Origin: an uncultured Bacteroides sp.
GTDB lineage: Bacteria; Bacteroidota; Bacteroidia; Bacteroidales; Bacteroidaceae
Assembly (NCBI RefSeq): GCF_910578895.1
Contig: NZ_CAJTSC010000012.1
Location: forward strand, 1-20,421
Direction: 5' to 3'
Length of the DNA: 20,421 bases
A model generated the notes under the pieces. That model did no database searches and was not told the DNA's origin. It was given only the letters and a program-made list of their open reading frames with translations. Positions 1 through 7,861 of this stretch are shown here, one piece after another. Made by a program: the position numbers and the translations under genes. Each line of letters opens with the position of its first letter. Position 1 is the first letter of the stretch.

Positions 1-124
1 ATTTTTACAAGAAGATAAAAAGTGTTTGATAAAAAGCATAAAATGCGTTGCTTGATTTTTTAATTAATAAAGATGTGATAGATAGAAGCCTTTAATTTTT
101 AATTTCAAATTTTTAATTATCAAA

Positions 125-730
125 GTGGCTATTAAGTTTCAATATAACAAAACCTCACTCCAGCAGTTGGAAAAACAACTGAAGGTACGTGTGCGTACGC
201 TTCCTATCATAAAGAACAAGGAGAGTGCCCTGCGTATGGAAGTGAAGCGTTGTAAGGCGGATGCCGCTGCGTTGGATGCGAGGTTGGAAAAGGAAATCCA
301 AGCTTATGAAGCCATGTTCGCCCTTTGGAATGAGTTTGATTCCTCATTGATAAAGGTCAGCGATGTTCATCTTGGTGTGAAGAAAATTGCTGGCGTGCGG
401 GTACCGTTGCTTGAGAATGTGGACTTCGAGATACGTCCCTATAGCCTGTTCAGCGCACCTAAATGGTATGCAGACGGATTGCACTTGCTGAAGGAGCTGG
501 CACATACTGCCATTGAGCGGGAATTTATCGTTGCCAAGCTGAACCTGCTGGAACATGCGCGTAAAAAGACTACCCAAAAAGTGAATCTTTTTGAGAAAGT
601 ACAGATTCCGGGCTATCAGGATGCGCTGCGCAAAATCAAGCGATTCATGGAAGACGAGGAGAATCTTTCCAAGTCATCGCAGAAAATCATGAAGTCCCAC
701 CAAGAGAAAAGGAAGGAGACAGAAGCATGA
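125..730 (+). CDS. ntpD: V-type ATP synthase/ATPase subunit D
   Basis: This is the central-stalk (rotor) subunit D of an archaeal/vacuolar-type rotary ATPase, which couples ATP turnover in the A3B3 head to rotation of the membrane ring. The 201-residue product is the usual length. It is almost entirely helical, as expected for the long antiparallel coiled coil made by the N- and C-terminal parts. The C-terminal stretch with K-T-T-Q-K-V-N-L-F-E followed by I-P-G-Y and a charged helix matches the family signature of the form R-x-N-A-L-E ... I-P. The start is GTG at 125; no in-frame ATG lies close upstream and the GTG gives a normal N terminus. The stop overlaps the start of the next gene by 4 bases (ATGA at 727), which shows translational coupling with subunit I. 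Bases 1-124 are AT-rich and non-coding as far as I can see. Subunits A and B would be expected immediately to the left. Family assignment is firm. Confidence 0.93.
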   Translation: MAIKFQYNKTSLQQLEKQLKVRVRTLPIIKNKESALRMEVKRCKADAAALDARLEKEIQAYEAMFALWNEFDSSLIKVSDVHLGVKKIAGVRVPLLENVDFEIRPYSLFSAPKWYADGLHLLKELAHTAIEREFIVAKLNLLEHARKKTTQKVNLFEKVQIPGYQDALRKIKRFMEDEENLSKSSQKIMKSHQEKRKETEA

Positions 731-2559
731 TTACAAAAATGAAGAAACTCACGTTTCTTGTGTATCATAAGGAATATGAGGAGTTTCTGGAGAAACTCAG
801 AGATTTGGGAGTGGTGCACATTGTAGAGAAACAATGGGGCGAGATGGATGATTCCTTGCAAACGATACTCAGAAAGCAGGCGCTTTATAAGGGTGTGCTC
901 CAATCAATGCACTTTCTTGCCGACAAGCAACCGGATGGACAGATACACGAGGAGTTGGCTCCGGATGTATTGGTGCAACAATATGATGAGCTGAAAAATC
1001 GTATCCATCAACTGGAGCAGCAAACGTCCGCCATCGGTAAGGAAATAGCCCAAATGGAAGTTTGGGGTGATTTCGATTGGGAGTCGGTGCGTAAGTTGGA
1101 AGCGGCAGGATGGCATGTGCAGTTCTATGCTTGCCCGAAGAAAGAGTATAATGAAAATTGGGAACAGGAGTATAATGCTATTGTTATTGATGACGATGGC
1201 ATTCAGCTCAGGTTTGTAACAGTGACCTCTGTGCCGGTAACGCTGGATATTGAAGCGCTCCATCTACCTGCCCGTAGCTTGTCGCAGTTGAGAGTCGGGC
1301 TGGCTGAGAACGAGCAAGCATTCCGGCAGGCTCAAGTAAGTTTGAAAGATTTCAGCAAAGCTTATTACAAGACTCTTGAGCAAGGTGCTCGTAACCTCTA
1401 CAGTGACATTGACTGGATGAAGGTGAAACTGAGCAGTGAGGAAGTGGCAGAGGGAACGGTAGTGTTGCTGGAAGGCTGGGTACCTGCCGACCGGGAGAGT
1501 GAGTTGAAGAGTTATTTGGATAAAATCGGTGTATATTACGAGGTACGGAATGCTACCCGTGAGGATAATGTACCGGTGAAGCTGAAAAACAATGCCTTTA
1601 CCCGTATGTACGAGGTGCTCACCAAGATGTATGGTATGCCCAGTTTTACGGACTTTGACCCGACTCCGATTGTGGCACCGTTCTTCTCCCTGTTTTTTGC
1701 TTTCTGTATGGGCGATGCTGGATATGGGCTTATCCTGATTCTGCTGGGTTTTCTGTTGAAGAAGAAAATGAACAAGGAGATGGCGGGCATGATGAACCTG
1801 GTAATCACGCTGGGTATATTTACAACAGTGTTTGGGGCTTTCTTGGGTACTTTCTTCGGTATGAGCCTGATTGATTCCGAACTGCCGCAGCACTTGAAGA
1901 ATTTCATCATTGCGGGTGATGTGGAATTGTTTGGTTCCACTTACGATAAGCAAATGATACTGGCGTTAGGAATCGGGGTGGTACATATCTCAATAGCCAT
2001 GACGGTGAAAGCCGTTAATAGTACGGTATTCTACGGCTTCAAGGAATCGTTGAGTGCCTGGGGCTGGTGGCTGTTTATTGTGGGTGGTGTCGTTGTGGGT
2101 ACGCTTTCTTTCCTCAGTGTCATTCCGGCAGAAGTGTCTAAATGGGCATTCGTTGCCGTGGCAGGTATGGGAGCGATAGGCATTTACCTGCTGAACAACC
2201 TTCACCGTAATGTGCTGGTGAATATCGGTGCGGGTCTGTGGGATACGTATAATATGGCTTCCGGGCTTTTGGGTGACACGTTGTCGTACATCCGTCTGTT
2301 TGCTCTTGGTTTGGCGGGCGGTATGTTGGGACAGACGTTTAACAATTTGGCATTAATGGTGGTGGACGGTCGCGAAGGAGTGGCGGCTGTGTTTGGATGG
2401 ATAGGCTTCGGGCTGATTATCCTTGTGGGACACACGTTGAACATTGCGATGTCCTGCCTGAGTGCTTTTGTGCATCCGTTGCGTCTGACCTTTGTGGAAT
2501 ATTTCAAAAACGCCGGTTATCAAGGTAAAGGAGTAGAGTATAAACCCTTTAAGAAGTAA
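727..2559 (+). CDS. ntpI: V-type ATPase subunit I (a-subunit homologue)
   Basis: Subunit I is the membrane stator that forms the two ion half-channels next to the proteolipid ring. The 610-residue product has a soluble, partly coiled-coil half (about residues 1-305) and a membrane half beginning near residue 312 with about seven hydrophobic segments. The hallmark segment LSYIRLFALGLA contains R523, which aligns with the essential arginine of yeast Vph1 (R735). A second conserved site, FVHPLRLTFVEYF, carries R586 and E591, and R586 matches Vph1 R799. Both arginines are intact, so the subunit should be functional. The start ATG overlaps the stop of subunit D by 4 bases, and the proteolipid gene follows after 41 bases. 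The length is slightly under that of many family members (about 650), with the difference in the cytoplasmic half. Family assignment is firm. Confidence 0.94.
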   Translation: MITKMKKLTFLVYHKEYEEFLEKLRDLGVVHIVEKQWGEMDDSLQTILRKQALYKGVLQSMHFLADKQPDGQIHEELAPDVLVQQYDELKNRIHQLEQQTSAIGKEIAQMEVWGDFDWESVRKLEAAGWHVQFYACPKKEYNENWEQEYNAIVIDDDGIQLRFVTVTSVPVTLDIEALHLPARSLSQLRVGLAENEQAFRQAQVSLKDFSKAYYKTLEQGARNLYSDIDWMKVKLSSEEVAEGTVVLLEGWVPADRESELKSYLDKIGVYYEVRNATREDNVPVKLKNNAFTRMYEVLTKMYGMPSFTDFDPTPIVAPFFSLFFAFCMGDAGYGLILILLGFLLKKKMNKEMAGMMNLVITLGIFTTVFGAFLGTFFGMSLIDSELPQHLKNFIIAGDVELFGSTYDKQMILALGIGVVHISIAMTVKAVNSTVFYGFKESLSAWGWWLFIVGGVVVGTLSFLSVIPAEVSKWAFVAVAGMGAIGIYLLNNLHRNVLVNIGAGLWDTYNMASGLLGDTLSYIRLFALGLAGGMLGQTFNNLALMVVDGREGVAAVFGWIGFGLIILVGHTLNIAMSCLSAFVHPLRLTFVEYFKNAGYQGKGVEYKPFKK

Positions 2560-2600
2560 ATACATAGAAATAACAAACAAGTATAAAAACAAAAAACATT

Positions 2601-3020
2601 ATGAACGAATTATTAGGTTATTTAGGAATGGGACTCATGTTGGGTCTTGCCGGTATCGGCAGCTGTTATGGTACGACAATTGCTGGTAACGCCGCTGAGG
2701 GCGCTTTGAAGAAAGATCCTTCAAAATCGGCTGGTTATATGATTCTTTCCGCTCTTCCCGCTACGCAGGGACTTTACGGATTCTTGGCATTCTTGCTCCA
2801 TTTCGGCAAGGTGACAGCCGATACAGGTGCGTTGTGGTTTGGTGTAGGTTTGGGCGTAGGTCTGGTATGTCTGTTTTCAGCTATACGTCAAGGACAGGTT
2901 TGTGCAAATGGTATTGTAGGTGTTTCGCAAGGACACGATGTACAGACCAACACGATGATTTATGCCGCTCTTCCGGAATTTTATGCCATCTTGGCACTGG
3001 TAGCCACTTTCCTCGTATAG
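2601..3020 (+). CDS. ntpK: V-type ATPase proteolipid subunit K (c-ring)
   Basis: This is the rotor-ring proteolipid that binds and carries the transported ion. The 139-residue product is very hydrophobic, with four transmembrane helices (about 5-31, 44-69, 76-106 and 115-139) in two hairpins, as in the 16-kDa V-type proteolipids. Only the second hairpin has an ion-binding carboxylate: E126 in LPEFYAIL. The equivalent place in the first hairpin is filled by LPATQGLYGF (L52, T55, Q56), and RQGQ gives Q97. As I recall the Enterococcus hirae NtpK ring, its Na+ ligands are L61, T64, Q65, Q110 and E139, so all five positions appear retained here. A sodium-coupled ATPase is therefore the likely function; that is inference from ligands. 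It is the last gene of the operon, with an intrinsic terminator 27 bases downstream. Confidence 0.94.
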   Translation: MNELLGYLGMGLMLGLAGIGSCYGTTIAGNAAEGALKKDPSKSAGYMILSALPATQGLYGFLAFLLHFGKVTADTGALWFGVGLGVGLVCLFSAIRQGQVCANGIVGVSQGHDVQTNTMIYAALPEFYAILALVATFLV

Positions 3021-3046
3021 TTTAGAATAGACGTGAAGATGTCGAT

Positions 3047-3090
3047 AATCCGCTCCTGCCGCAGATAATGTGGTAGGGGCGGATTTTTTT
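3047..3090 (+). terminator. Intrinsic terminator of the V-ATPase operon
   Basis: A 14-bp stem (AATCCGCTCCTGCC at 3047-3060 pairing with GGTAGGGGCGGATT at 3072-3085, including two G-U pairs in the RNA) encloses an 11-base loop and runs into a tract of seven T (3084-3090). It lies 27 bases after the stop of subunit K. Confidence 0.9.
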
Positions 3091-3227
3091 CTTCTGCGCT
3101 GCCTGCAGAGATTCGTTGTACTGTACAGGACAATCAAGTCTTCCAGTTACTGTATTCCGCAAACGATTGTATATGCATATTTCATTAGTTTTTTCGATTA
3201 AAAGGCTATTTTTCAAAGAATAATGTG

Positions 3228-3235
3228 TACTTTTG
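3228..3235 (+). promoter_or_regulatory. Probable -7 promoter element for the glycogen operon
   Basis: TACTTTTG fits the Bacteroidetes primary sigma factor -7 consensus TAnnTTTG. It lies 31 bases before the glycogen synthase start and after the V-ATPase terminator, so a new transcript is needed here. I see no clear TTTG -33 element at the ideal distance, only a T-run at 3209-3213, so the call is moderate. Confidence 0.5.
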
Positions 3236-3266
3236 CGCCCGATTAAGTAATAGAGATTAAAACAAT

Positions 3267-4928
3267 ATGACCAAAACACTGTTAACCCCCGACTACATCT
3301 TCGAATCAAGCTGGGAAGTATGTAACAAGGTTGGTGGTATCTATACCGTTTTGTCTACACGGGCAAATACGTTGCAGGCAAAATTCCATGATAGATTATT
3401 TTTTATTGGACCGGATTTTTGGCAAGGAAAAGAGAATCCTCTGTTTATTGAATCCGATAACCTTTGCGCGGCATGGAGACAACATGCTGCCGAACGAGAT
3501 AATCTTTCCGTTCGTGTGGGCCGTTGGAACATTCCGGGTACCCCTATTGTTATACTGGTTGACTTCCAACCGTTTTTCGTTCAGAAGAATGACATTTATA
3601 CAGAGATGTGGAACCGTTATCAGGTGGATTCGTTGCATGCATACGGCGATTATGACGAGGCGTCCATGTTTTCGTATGCTGCCGGAAAGGTAGTGGAGAG
3701 TTTCTACCGCTATAACCTGACGGAAACGGACAAAGTGATATATCAGGCGCATGAATGGATGACCGGTATGGGTGCCCTTTACCTGCAGAACGCCGTTCCG
3801 GAGATAGCCACGATTTTCACTACCCATGCCACGTCCATCGGACGCTCTATCGCCGGTAACGGTAAGCCGCTTTACGACTATCTTTTTGCCTATAACGGCG
3901 ACCAGATGGCGGAAGAACTCAACATGCAGTCCAAGCACTCCATAGAAAAGCAGACTGCGCACTACGTAGACTGTTTCACAACCGTAAGCGAAATCACGAA
4001 TAACGAGTGTAAGGAACTGCTTGACAAAGCAGCGGATGTCGTGTTGATGAACGGTTTTGAAGACGATTTTGTGCCGAAAGGATCCACCTTTATTGGAAAA
4101 CGTAAACGTGCGCGTGCTGCCATGATTCGTACTGCCAATTGTCTGTTAGGTACAGATTTGGGTGATGATACTCTGCTTGTGGGCACCAGCGGACGCTATG
4201 AGTTTAAGAATAAAGGTATTAACGTCTTTTTGGAGTCACTAAACCGCCTGAATCGCGATAAGAACTTGAAAAAGAATATTTTGGCGTTTATCAATGTGCC
4301 CGGTTGGGTAGGAGATGCCCGCGAAGACCTGCAACACCGCCTGAAGAGTAAGGAGAAATTCAATACACCGCTCGAAGTACCTTTTGTTACCCATTGGTTG
4401 CACAATATGACGCACGATCAAGTGTTGGACATGCTGAAATACATGGGGATGGGAAACCGCCCGGAAGACAAAGTAAAGGTAATCTTTGTTCCCTGCTATC
4501 TGGACGGCAAGGATGGTATTTTCAACAAACACTATTATGACCTTATTCTGGGGCAAGACCTCAGTGTCTATCCCTCTTATTATGAGCCGTGGGGATATAC
4601 TCCGCTGGAAAGCGTTGCTTTCCGCGTGCCTGCTATTACGACAGACCTTGCCGGTTTCGGACTGTGGGTGAACAGCCTGAAAAACCAGCACGGCATCAAT
4701 GACGGGGTAGAGGTGCTGCACCGTTCGGACTACAACTATTCCGAAGTGGCGGATGGCATCAAGGACACTATCTCCGCATTCTCTGCAAAGACGGATGCCG
4801 ATGTGAAGGAGATACGTAAGCGTGCCGGACAAGTCGCCGAACAGGCTTTATGGAAGCATTTTATCGAATATTATTACGAGGCCTATGACTTTGCGCTTCG
4901 CCATGCGGCGAAGCGCCAGTTGGGCTGA
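3267..4928 (+). CDS. Glycogen synthase, eukaryotic-type GT3 family
   Basis: This enzyme should elongate alpha-1,4-glucan from a nucleotide-glucose donor (UDP-glucose in characterised GT3 enzymes). The 553-residue protein reads along its length like animal and fungal glycogen synthase, not like bacterial GT5 GlgA. The N terminus has F-E-S-S-W-E-V-C-N-K-V-G-G-I-Y-T-V-L (residues 12-29); the middle has HEWMTG and TTHATSIGR. The C-terminal Rossmann domain has YPSYYEPWGYTPLES, which contains the E-x7-E pair E440/E448 expected at the active site. Eukaryotic enzymes are about 640-740 residues; the phosphorylated C-terminal tail is missing here. The arginine-rich helix that binds glucose-6-phosphate in yeast and animal enzymes is reduced to a few basic residues (EIRKRAG), so allosteric control is probably absent or different. 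It is the first gene of an operon with the phosphorylase 42 bases downstream. Confidence 0.92.
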   Translation: MTKTLLTPDYIFESSWEVCNKVGGIYTVLSTRANTLQAKFHDRLFFIGPDFWQGKENPLFIESDNLCAAWRQHAAERDNLSVRVGRWNIPGTPIVILVDFQPFFVQKNDIYTEMWNRYQVDSLHAYGDYDEASMFSYAAGKVVESFYRYNLTETDKVIYQAHEWMTGMGALYLQNAVPEIATIFTTHATSIGRSIAGNGKPLYDYLFAYNGDQMAEELNMQSKHSIEKQTAHYVDCFTTVSEITNNECKELLDKAADVVLMNGFEDDFVPKGSTFIGKRKRARAAMIRTANCLLGTDLGDDTLLVGTSGRYEFKNKGINVFLESLNRLNRDKNLKKNILAFINVPGWVGDAREDLQHRLKSKEKFNTPLEVPFVTHWLHNMTHDQVLDMLKYMGMGNRPEDKVKVIFVPCYLDGKDGIFNKHYYDLILGQDLSVYPSYYEPWGYTPLESVAFRVPAITTDLAGFGLWVNSLKNQHGINDGVEVLHRSDYNYSEVADGIKDTISAFSAKTDADVKEIRKRAGQVAEQALWKHFIEYYYEAYDFALRHAAKRQLG

Positions 4929-4970
4929 GAGAAGAAAATATGAATTATTAATCAATCAACCAATCATACA

Positions 4971-7535
4971 ATGAAGATTAAAGTTAGTAATGTAAACACT
5001 CCGAACTGGAAAGATGTGAATGTTAAATCTCACATTCCTGCAGAACTGGAGAAATTATCCGAACTTGCACGCAACATTTGGTGGTCATGGAATTATGAAG
5101 CCACTGAACTGTTTAGAGACCTTGACCCTGCTCTCTGGAAAGAAGTAGGACAGAACCCTGTCTTGCTGTTGGAACGCATGAGCTATGCCAAGCTTGAAGC
5201 ACTTGCCAAAGATAAGGCTATTTTGCGTAGGATAGAAGAGGTATATTCCAAATTCCGAGCATACATGGATGTGAAGCCTGACAGTAATCGTCCTTCCGTT
5301 GCATATTTCAGCATGGAGTATGGTTTGAATCATGTTCTTAAAATATATTCCGGTGGTTTGGGTGTGCTTGCCGGCGACTATTTGAAAGAGGCTTCCGACA
5401 GTAATGTAGACTTGTGTGCCGTTGGTTTCCTGTATCGTTACGGTTATTTTACCCAAACACTCTCCATGGATGGTCAACAGATTGCCAATTACGAAGCACA
5501 GAATTTTGGTCAGTTGCCCATCGACCGTGTGCTCGATGAGAACGGTAATCAAGTGATTGTGGATGTTCCTTACCTGGACTACTACGTGCATGCTTTCCTT
5601 TGGAGAGTGAACGTGGGACGTATTTCGCTCTATCTGCTCGACACGGACAATGAGATGAACAGCGAGTTCGACCGTTCTATCACTCACCAACTCTACGGAG
5701 GCGACTGGGAGAACCGTTTGAAACAGGAAATCCTGTTGGGTATCGGTGGTATCCTGACGCTGAAGAAACTTGGTATCAAGAAAGATGTATACCACTGCAA
5801 TGAAGGACATGCGGCACTGATTAACGTGCAACGCATTTGCGACTACGTGGCCGAAGGTTTGACTTACGACCAAGCCATTGAGTTGGTACGGGCTTCTTCA
5901 CTGTATACCGTACATACTCCGGTTCCTGCCGGTCACGACTATTTCGATGAAGGTCTCTTCGGCAAGTATATGGGTGGATATCCTTCCCGTATGGGTATTA
6001 CTTGGGATGACCTGATGGACTTGGGTCGCAATAACCCGGGCGACAAGGGCGAGCGCTTTTGCATGTCCGTATTTGCTTGCAACACCTCGCAGGAAGTGAA
6101 TGGTGTGAGTTGGTTGCACGGAAAAGTTTCCCAAGAAATGTTCGCTCCTATTTGGAAAGGTTATTTCCCGGAAGAGATGCACGTAGGCTATGTTACCAAC
6201 GGTGTACATTTCCCCACATGGAGCGCTACGGAATGGAAACAACTCTATGGTGCACACTTTGACGAGAACTTCTGGTACGATCAATCCAATCCTAAGATTT
6301 GGGAAGCTATCTACAATGTGCCCGATGAAGAGATTTGGAAGACGCGTATGGCGATGAAGAATAAGTTGATTGACTACGTTCGTAAGGAATACCGCAAGAC
6401 GTGGTTGAATAACCAGGGCGATCCCTCGCGCGTGGTGTCTCTGTTGGAAAAAATCAATCCGAATGCGTTGCTGATTGGTTTCGGACGCCGTTTTGCCACT
6501 TACAAACGTGCACACTTGCTGTTCACCGACTTGGAACGTTTGGCTAAGATTGTGAACAATCCCGACTATCCGGTGCAGTTCCTGTTTACCGGTAAGGCTC
6601 ACCCGCACGATGGTGCAGGTCAGGGACTGATTAAGAGAATCATCGAAATTTCCCGCCGTCCGGAGTTCTTAGGTAAGATTATCTTCCTCGAAAACTACGA
6701 CATGCATTTGGCACGCCGTCTTGTATCGGGTGTAGATATCTGGTTGAACACTCCGACACGTCCGCTTGAAGCATCCGGTACTTCCGGCGAGAAGGCATTG
6801 ATGAACGGTGTAGTTAACTTCTCTGTACTTGACGGATGGTGGTTGGAAGGTTATCGCGAAGGTGCCGGCTGGGCGCTGACGGAAAAGCGTACTTACCAGA
6901 ACCAGGGATACCAAGACCAACTGGATGCTGCTACCATTTACAGTATTCTTGAGCAGGAAATCCTGCCGTTGTACTATGCACGCAACAAGAAGGGATATTC
7001 CGAAGGTTGGATAAGAACCATCAAGAACTCGATTGCTCAGATTGCGCCTCACTACACTATGAAGCGTCAGCTGGACGATTACTACAGTAAGTTCTATACT
7101 AAAGAGGCAAAACGCTTCAAAGCGTTGGAAGCCAATAACTATGCTAAAGCTAAGGAACTCGCTGCATGGAAAGAGGAAGTGGTTGCCAAGTGGGACAGTA
7201 TTGAAGTAGTGTCTTGCGACAAGACGGAAGAGTTGGTGAAAGGTTCCATCGAAAGCGGCAAGGAATACACCATTACTTATGTCATTGACGAGAAGGGCTT
7301 GAATGATGCCATCGGTCTGGAATTGGTGACTACGTATACAGCTCAGGATGGTAAACAACATGTTTACTCCGTAGAACCGTTCGATGTAGTGAAGAAAGAG
7401 GGTAATCTCTATACGTTCCAGGCGAAGCATAAGTTGGAGAATGCAGGTAGCTTCAAGGTAGCTTATCGTATGTTCCCGAAGAATGCGGAACTTCCTCACC
7501 GTCAGGATTTCTGTTACGTACGTTGGTTCATCTAA
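4971..7535 (+). CDS. glgP: Alpha-glucan (glycogen) phosphorylase, GT35
   Basis: This is a pyridoxal-phosphate enzyme that releases glucose-1-phosphate from alpha-1,4-glucan ends with inorganic phosphate, acting in the cytoplasm. The 854-residue protein starts with the short N-terminal domain (DUF3417 type, with NIWWSWNYEATELF) found in the Thermotoga-like phosphorylase subgroup. The substrate/PLP core includes EYGLNHVLKIYSGGLGVLAG and CNEGHAAL. The cofactor site EASGTSGEKALMNG supplies the Schiff-base lysine, K608. After about residue 740 there is an extra beta-rich domain of roughly 110 residues rich in alternating hydrophobic strands, which I read as a C-terminal beta-sandwich extension; its role is unknown to me. 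It is shorter at the N terminus than the animal enzyme and lacks that enzyme's regulatory phosphorylation segment. It is the second gene of the glycogen operon, placing synthesis and breakdown on one transcript. Confidence 0.94.
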   Translation: MKIKVSNVNTPNWKDVNVKSHIPAELEKLSELARNIWWSWNYEATELFRDLDPALWKEVGQNPVLLLERMSYAKLEALAKDKAILRRIEEVYSKFRAYMDVKPDSNRPSVAYFSMEYGLNHVLKIYSGGLGVLAGDYLKEASDSNVDLCAVGFLYRYGYFTQTLSMDGQQIANYEAQNFGQLPIDRVLDENGNQVIVDVPYLDYYVHAFLWRVNVGRISLYLLDTDNEMNSEFDRSITHQLYGGDWENRLKQEILLGIGGILTLKKLGIKKDVYHCNEGHAALINVQRICDYVAEGLTYDQAIELVRASSLYTVHTPVPAGHDYFDEGLFGKYMGGYPSRMGITWDDLMDLGRNNPGDKGERFCMSVFACNTSQEVNGVSWLHGKVSQEMFAPIWKGYFPEEMHVGYVTNGVHFPTWSATEWKQLYGAHFDENFWYDQSNPKIWEAIYNVPDEEIWKTRMAMKNKLIDYVRKEYRKTWLNNQGDPSRVVSLLEKINPNALLIGFGRRFATYKRAHLLFTDLERLAKIVNNPDYPVQFLFTGKAHPHDGAGQGLIKRIIEISRRPEFLGKIIFLENYDMHLARRLVSGVDIWLNTPTRPLEASGTSGEKALMNGVVNFSVLDGWWLEGYREGAGWALTEKRTYQNQGYQDQLDAATIYSILEQEILPLYYARNKKGYSEGWIRTIKNSIAQIAPHYTMKRQLDDYYSKFYTKEAKRFKALEANNYAKAKELAAWKEEVVAKWDSIEVVSCDKTEELVKGSIESGKEYTITYVIDEKGLNDAIGLELVTTYTAQDGKQHVYSVEPFDVVKKEGNLYTFQAKHKLENAGSFKVAYRMFPKNAELPHRQDFCYVRWFI

Positions 7536-7548
7536 GATGAAATAGCAG

Positions 7549-7589
7549 AGCAGGTGGTGCGCTTCGTTTAGACGCGCGTGCTGCCTGTT
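7549..7589 (+). other. Hairpin after glgP without a T tract
   Basis: CAGGTGGTGCGC (7551-7562) can pair with GCGTGCTGCCTG (7576-7587) over 12 bp, four of them G-U pairs. No T-run follows, so it is not an intrinsic terminator on its own. It could be a 3'-end protecting or processing hairpin in the glgP transcript, upstream of the real terminator at 7622. Confidence 0.4.
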
Positions 7590-7621
7590 GATATTCAGCA
7601 TTGCATTTGCTTGATATAAAC

Positions 7622-7682
7622 GGGGGTGTTAATACTTTGACAGGCATATCATTCTGTCGAAGTATTGACATCCCCCTTTTTT
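7622..7682 (+). terminator. Long intrinsic terminator of the glycogen operon
   Basis: The left arm 7622-7643 and right arm 7654-7676 form a stem of about 22 bp, with one bulged base and G-U pairs, and with GGGGG/CCCCC at the base. The loop is about 10 bases, and six T follow at 7677-7682. The stem is unusually long for a bacterial terminator. The rest of the 7536-7861 gap holds the hairpin at 7549 and the promoter of the next gene. Confidence 0.88.
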
Positions 7683-7777
7683 GTAAATCCCCTCTCTTTA
7701 CGACAGACCGATTCGTATATACCTTTCCCTATCTTTGACTTCATCTTAGATATTTCCGTTTGGCAAAATCAAATAAA

Positions 7778-7811
7778 TTTGTTTTTGCTCTCGACTTATT
7801 CCGTATCTTTG
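7778..7811 (+). promoter_or_regulatory. Probable promoter of the ThrE-family exporter
   Basis: TATCTTTG at 7804-7811 is a good match to TAnnTTTG. A T-rich stretch with two TTTG matches (7778-7781 and 7784-7787) lies 22 or 16 bases upstream, flanking the ideal 19-21 spacing. A second TATCTTTG at 7730-7737 could be an alternative start site. The predicted transcript leader is about 45 nt. Confidence 0.5.
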
Positions 7812-7861
7812 TACCCTTTTTGGGGGAGACAAATAAAAACAAATAGTTAGTAGAAAGTTTG

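Noticed and set aside
1..124. Possible C-terminal tail of an upstream V-ATPase gene
   Set aside because: All three plus frames hit stops by base 55 and the short tails (for example FLQEDKK in frame 2) are not enough to identify a gene; treated as an AT-rich intergenic stretch.
5085..7601. Several 230-310 codon minus-strand frames opposite glgP
   Set aside because: Antisense shadows of a conserved gene; no family features, no promoters, and composition typical of reverse-frame translation.
7859..7861. TTG as the start of the ThrE-family gene
   Set aside because: ATG directly follows at 7862 and gives the same protein less one residue; the TTG has no supporting ribosome-binding site.
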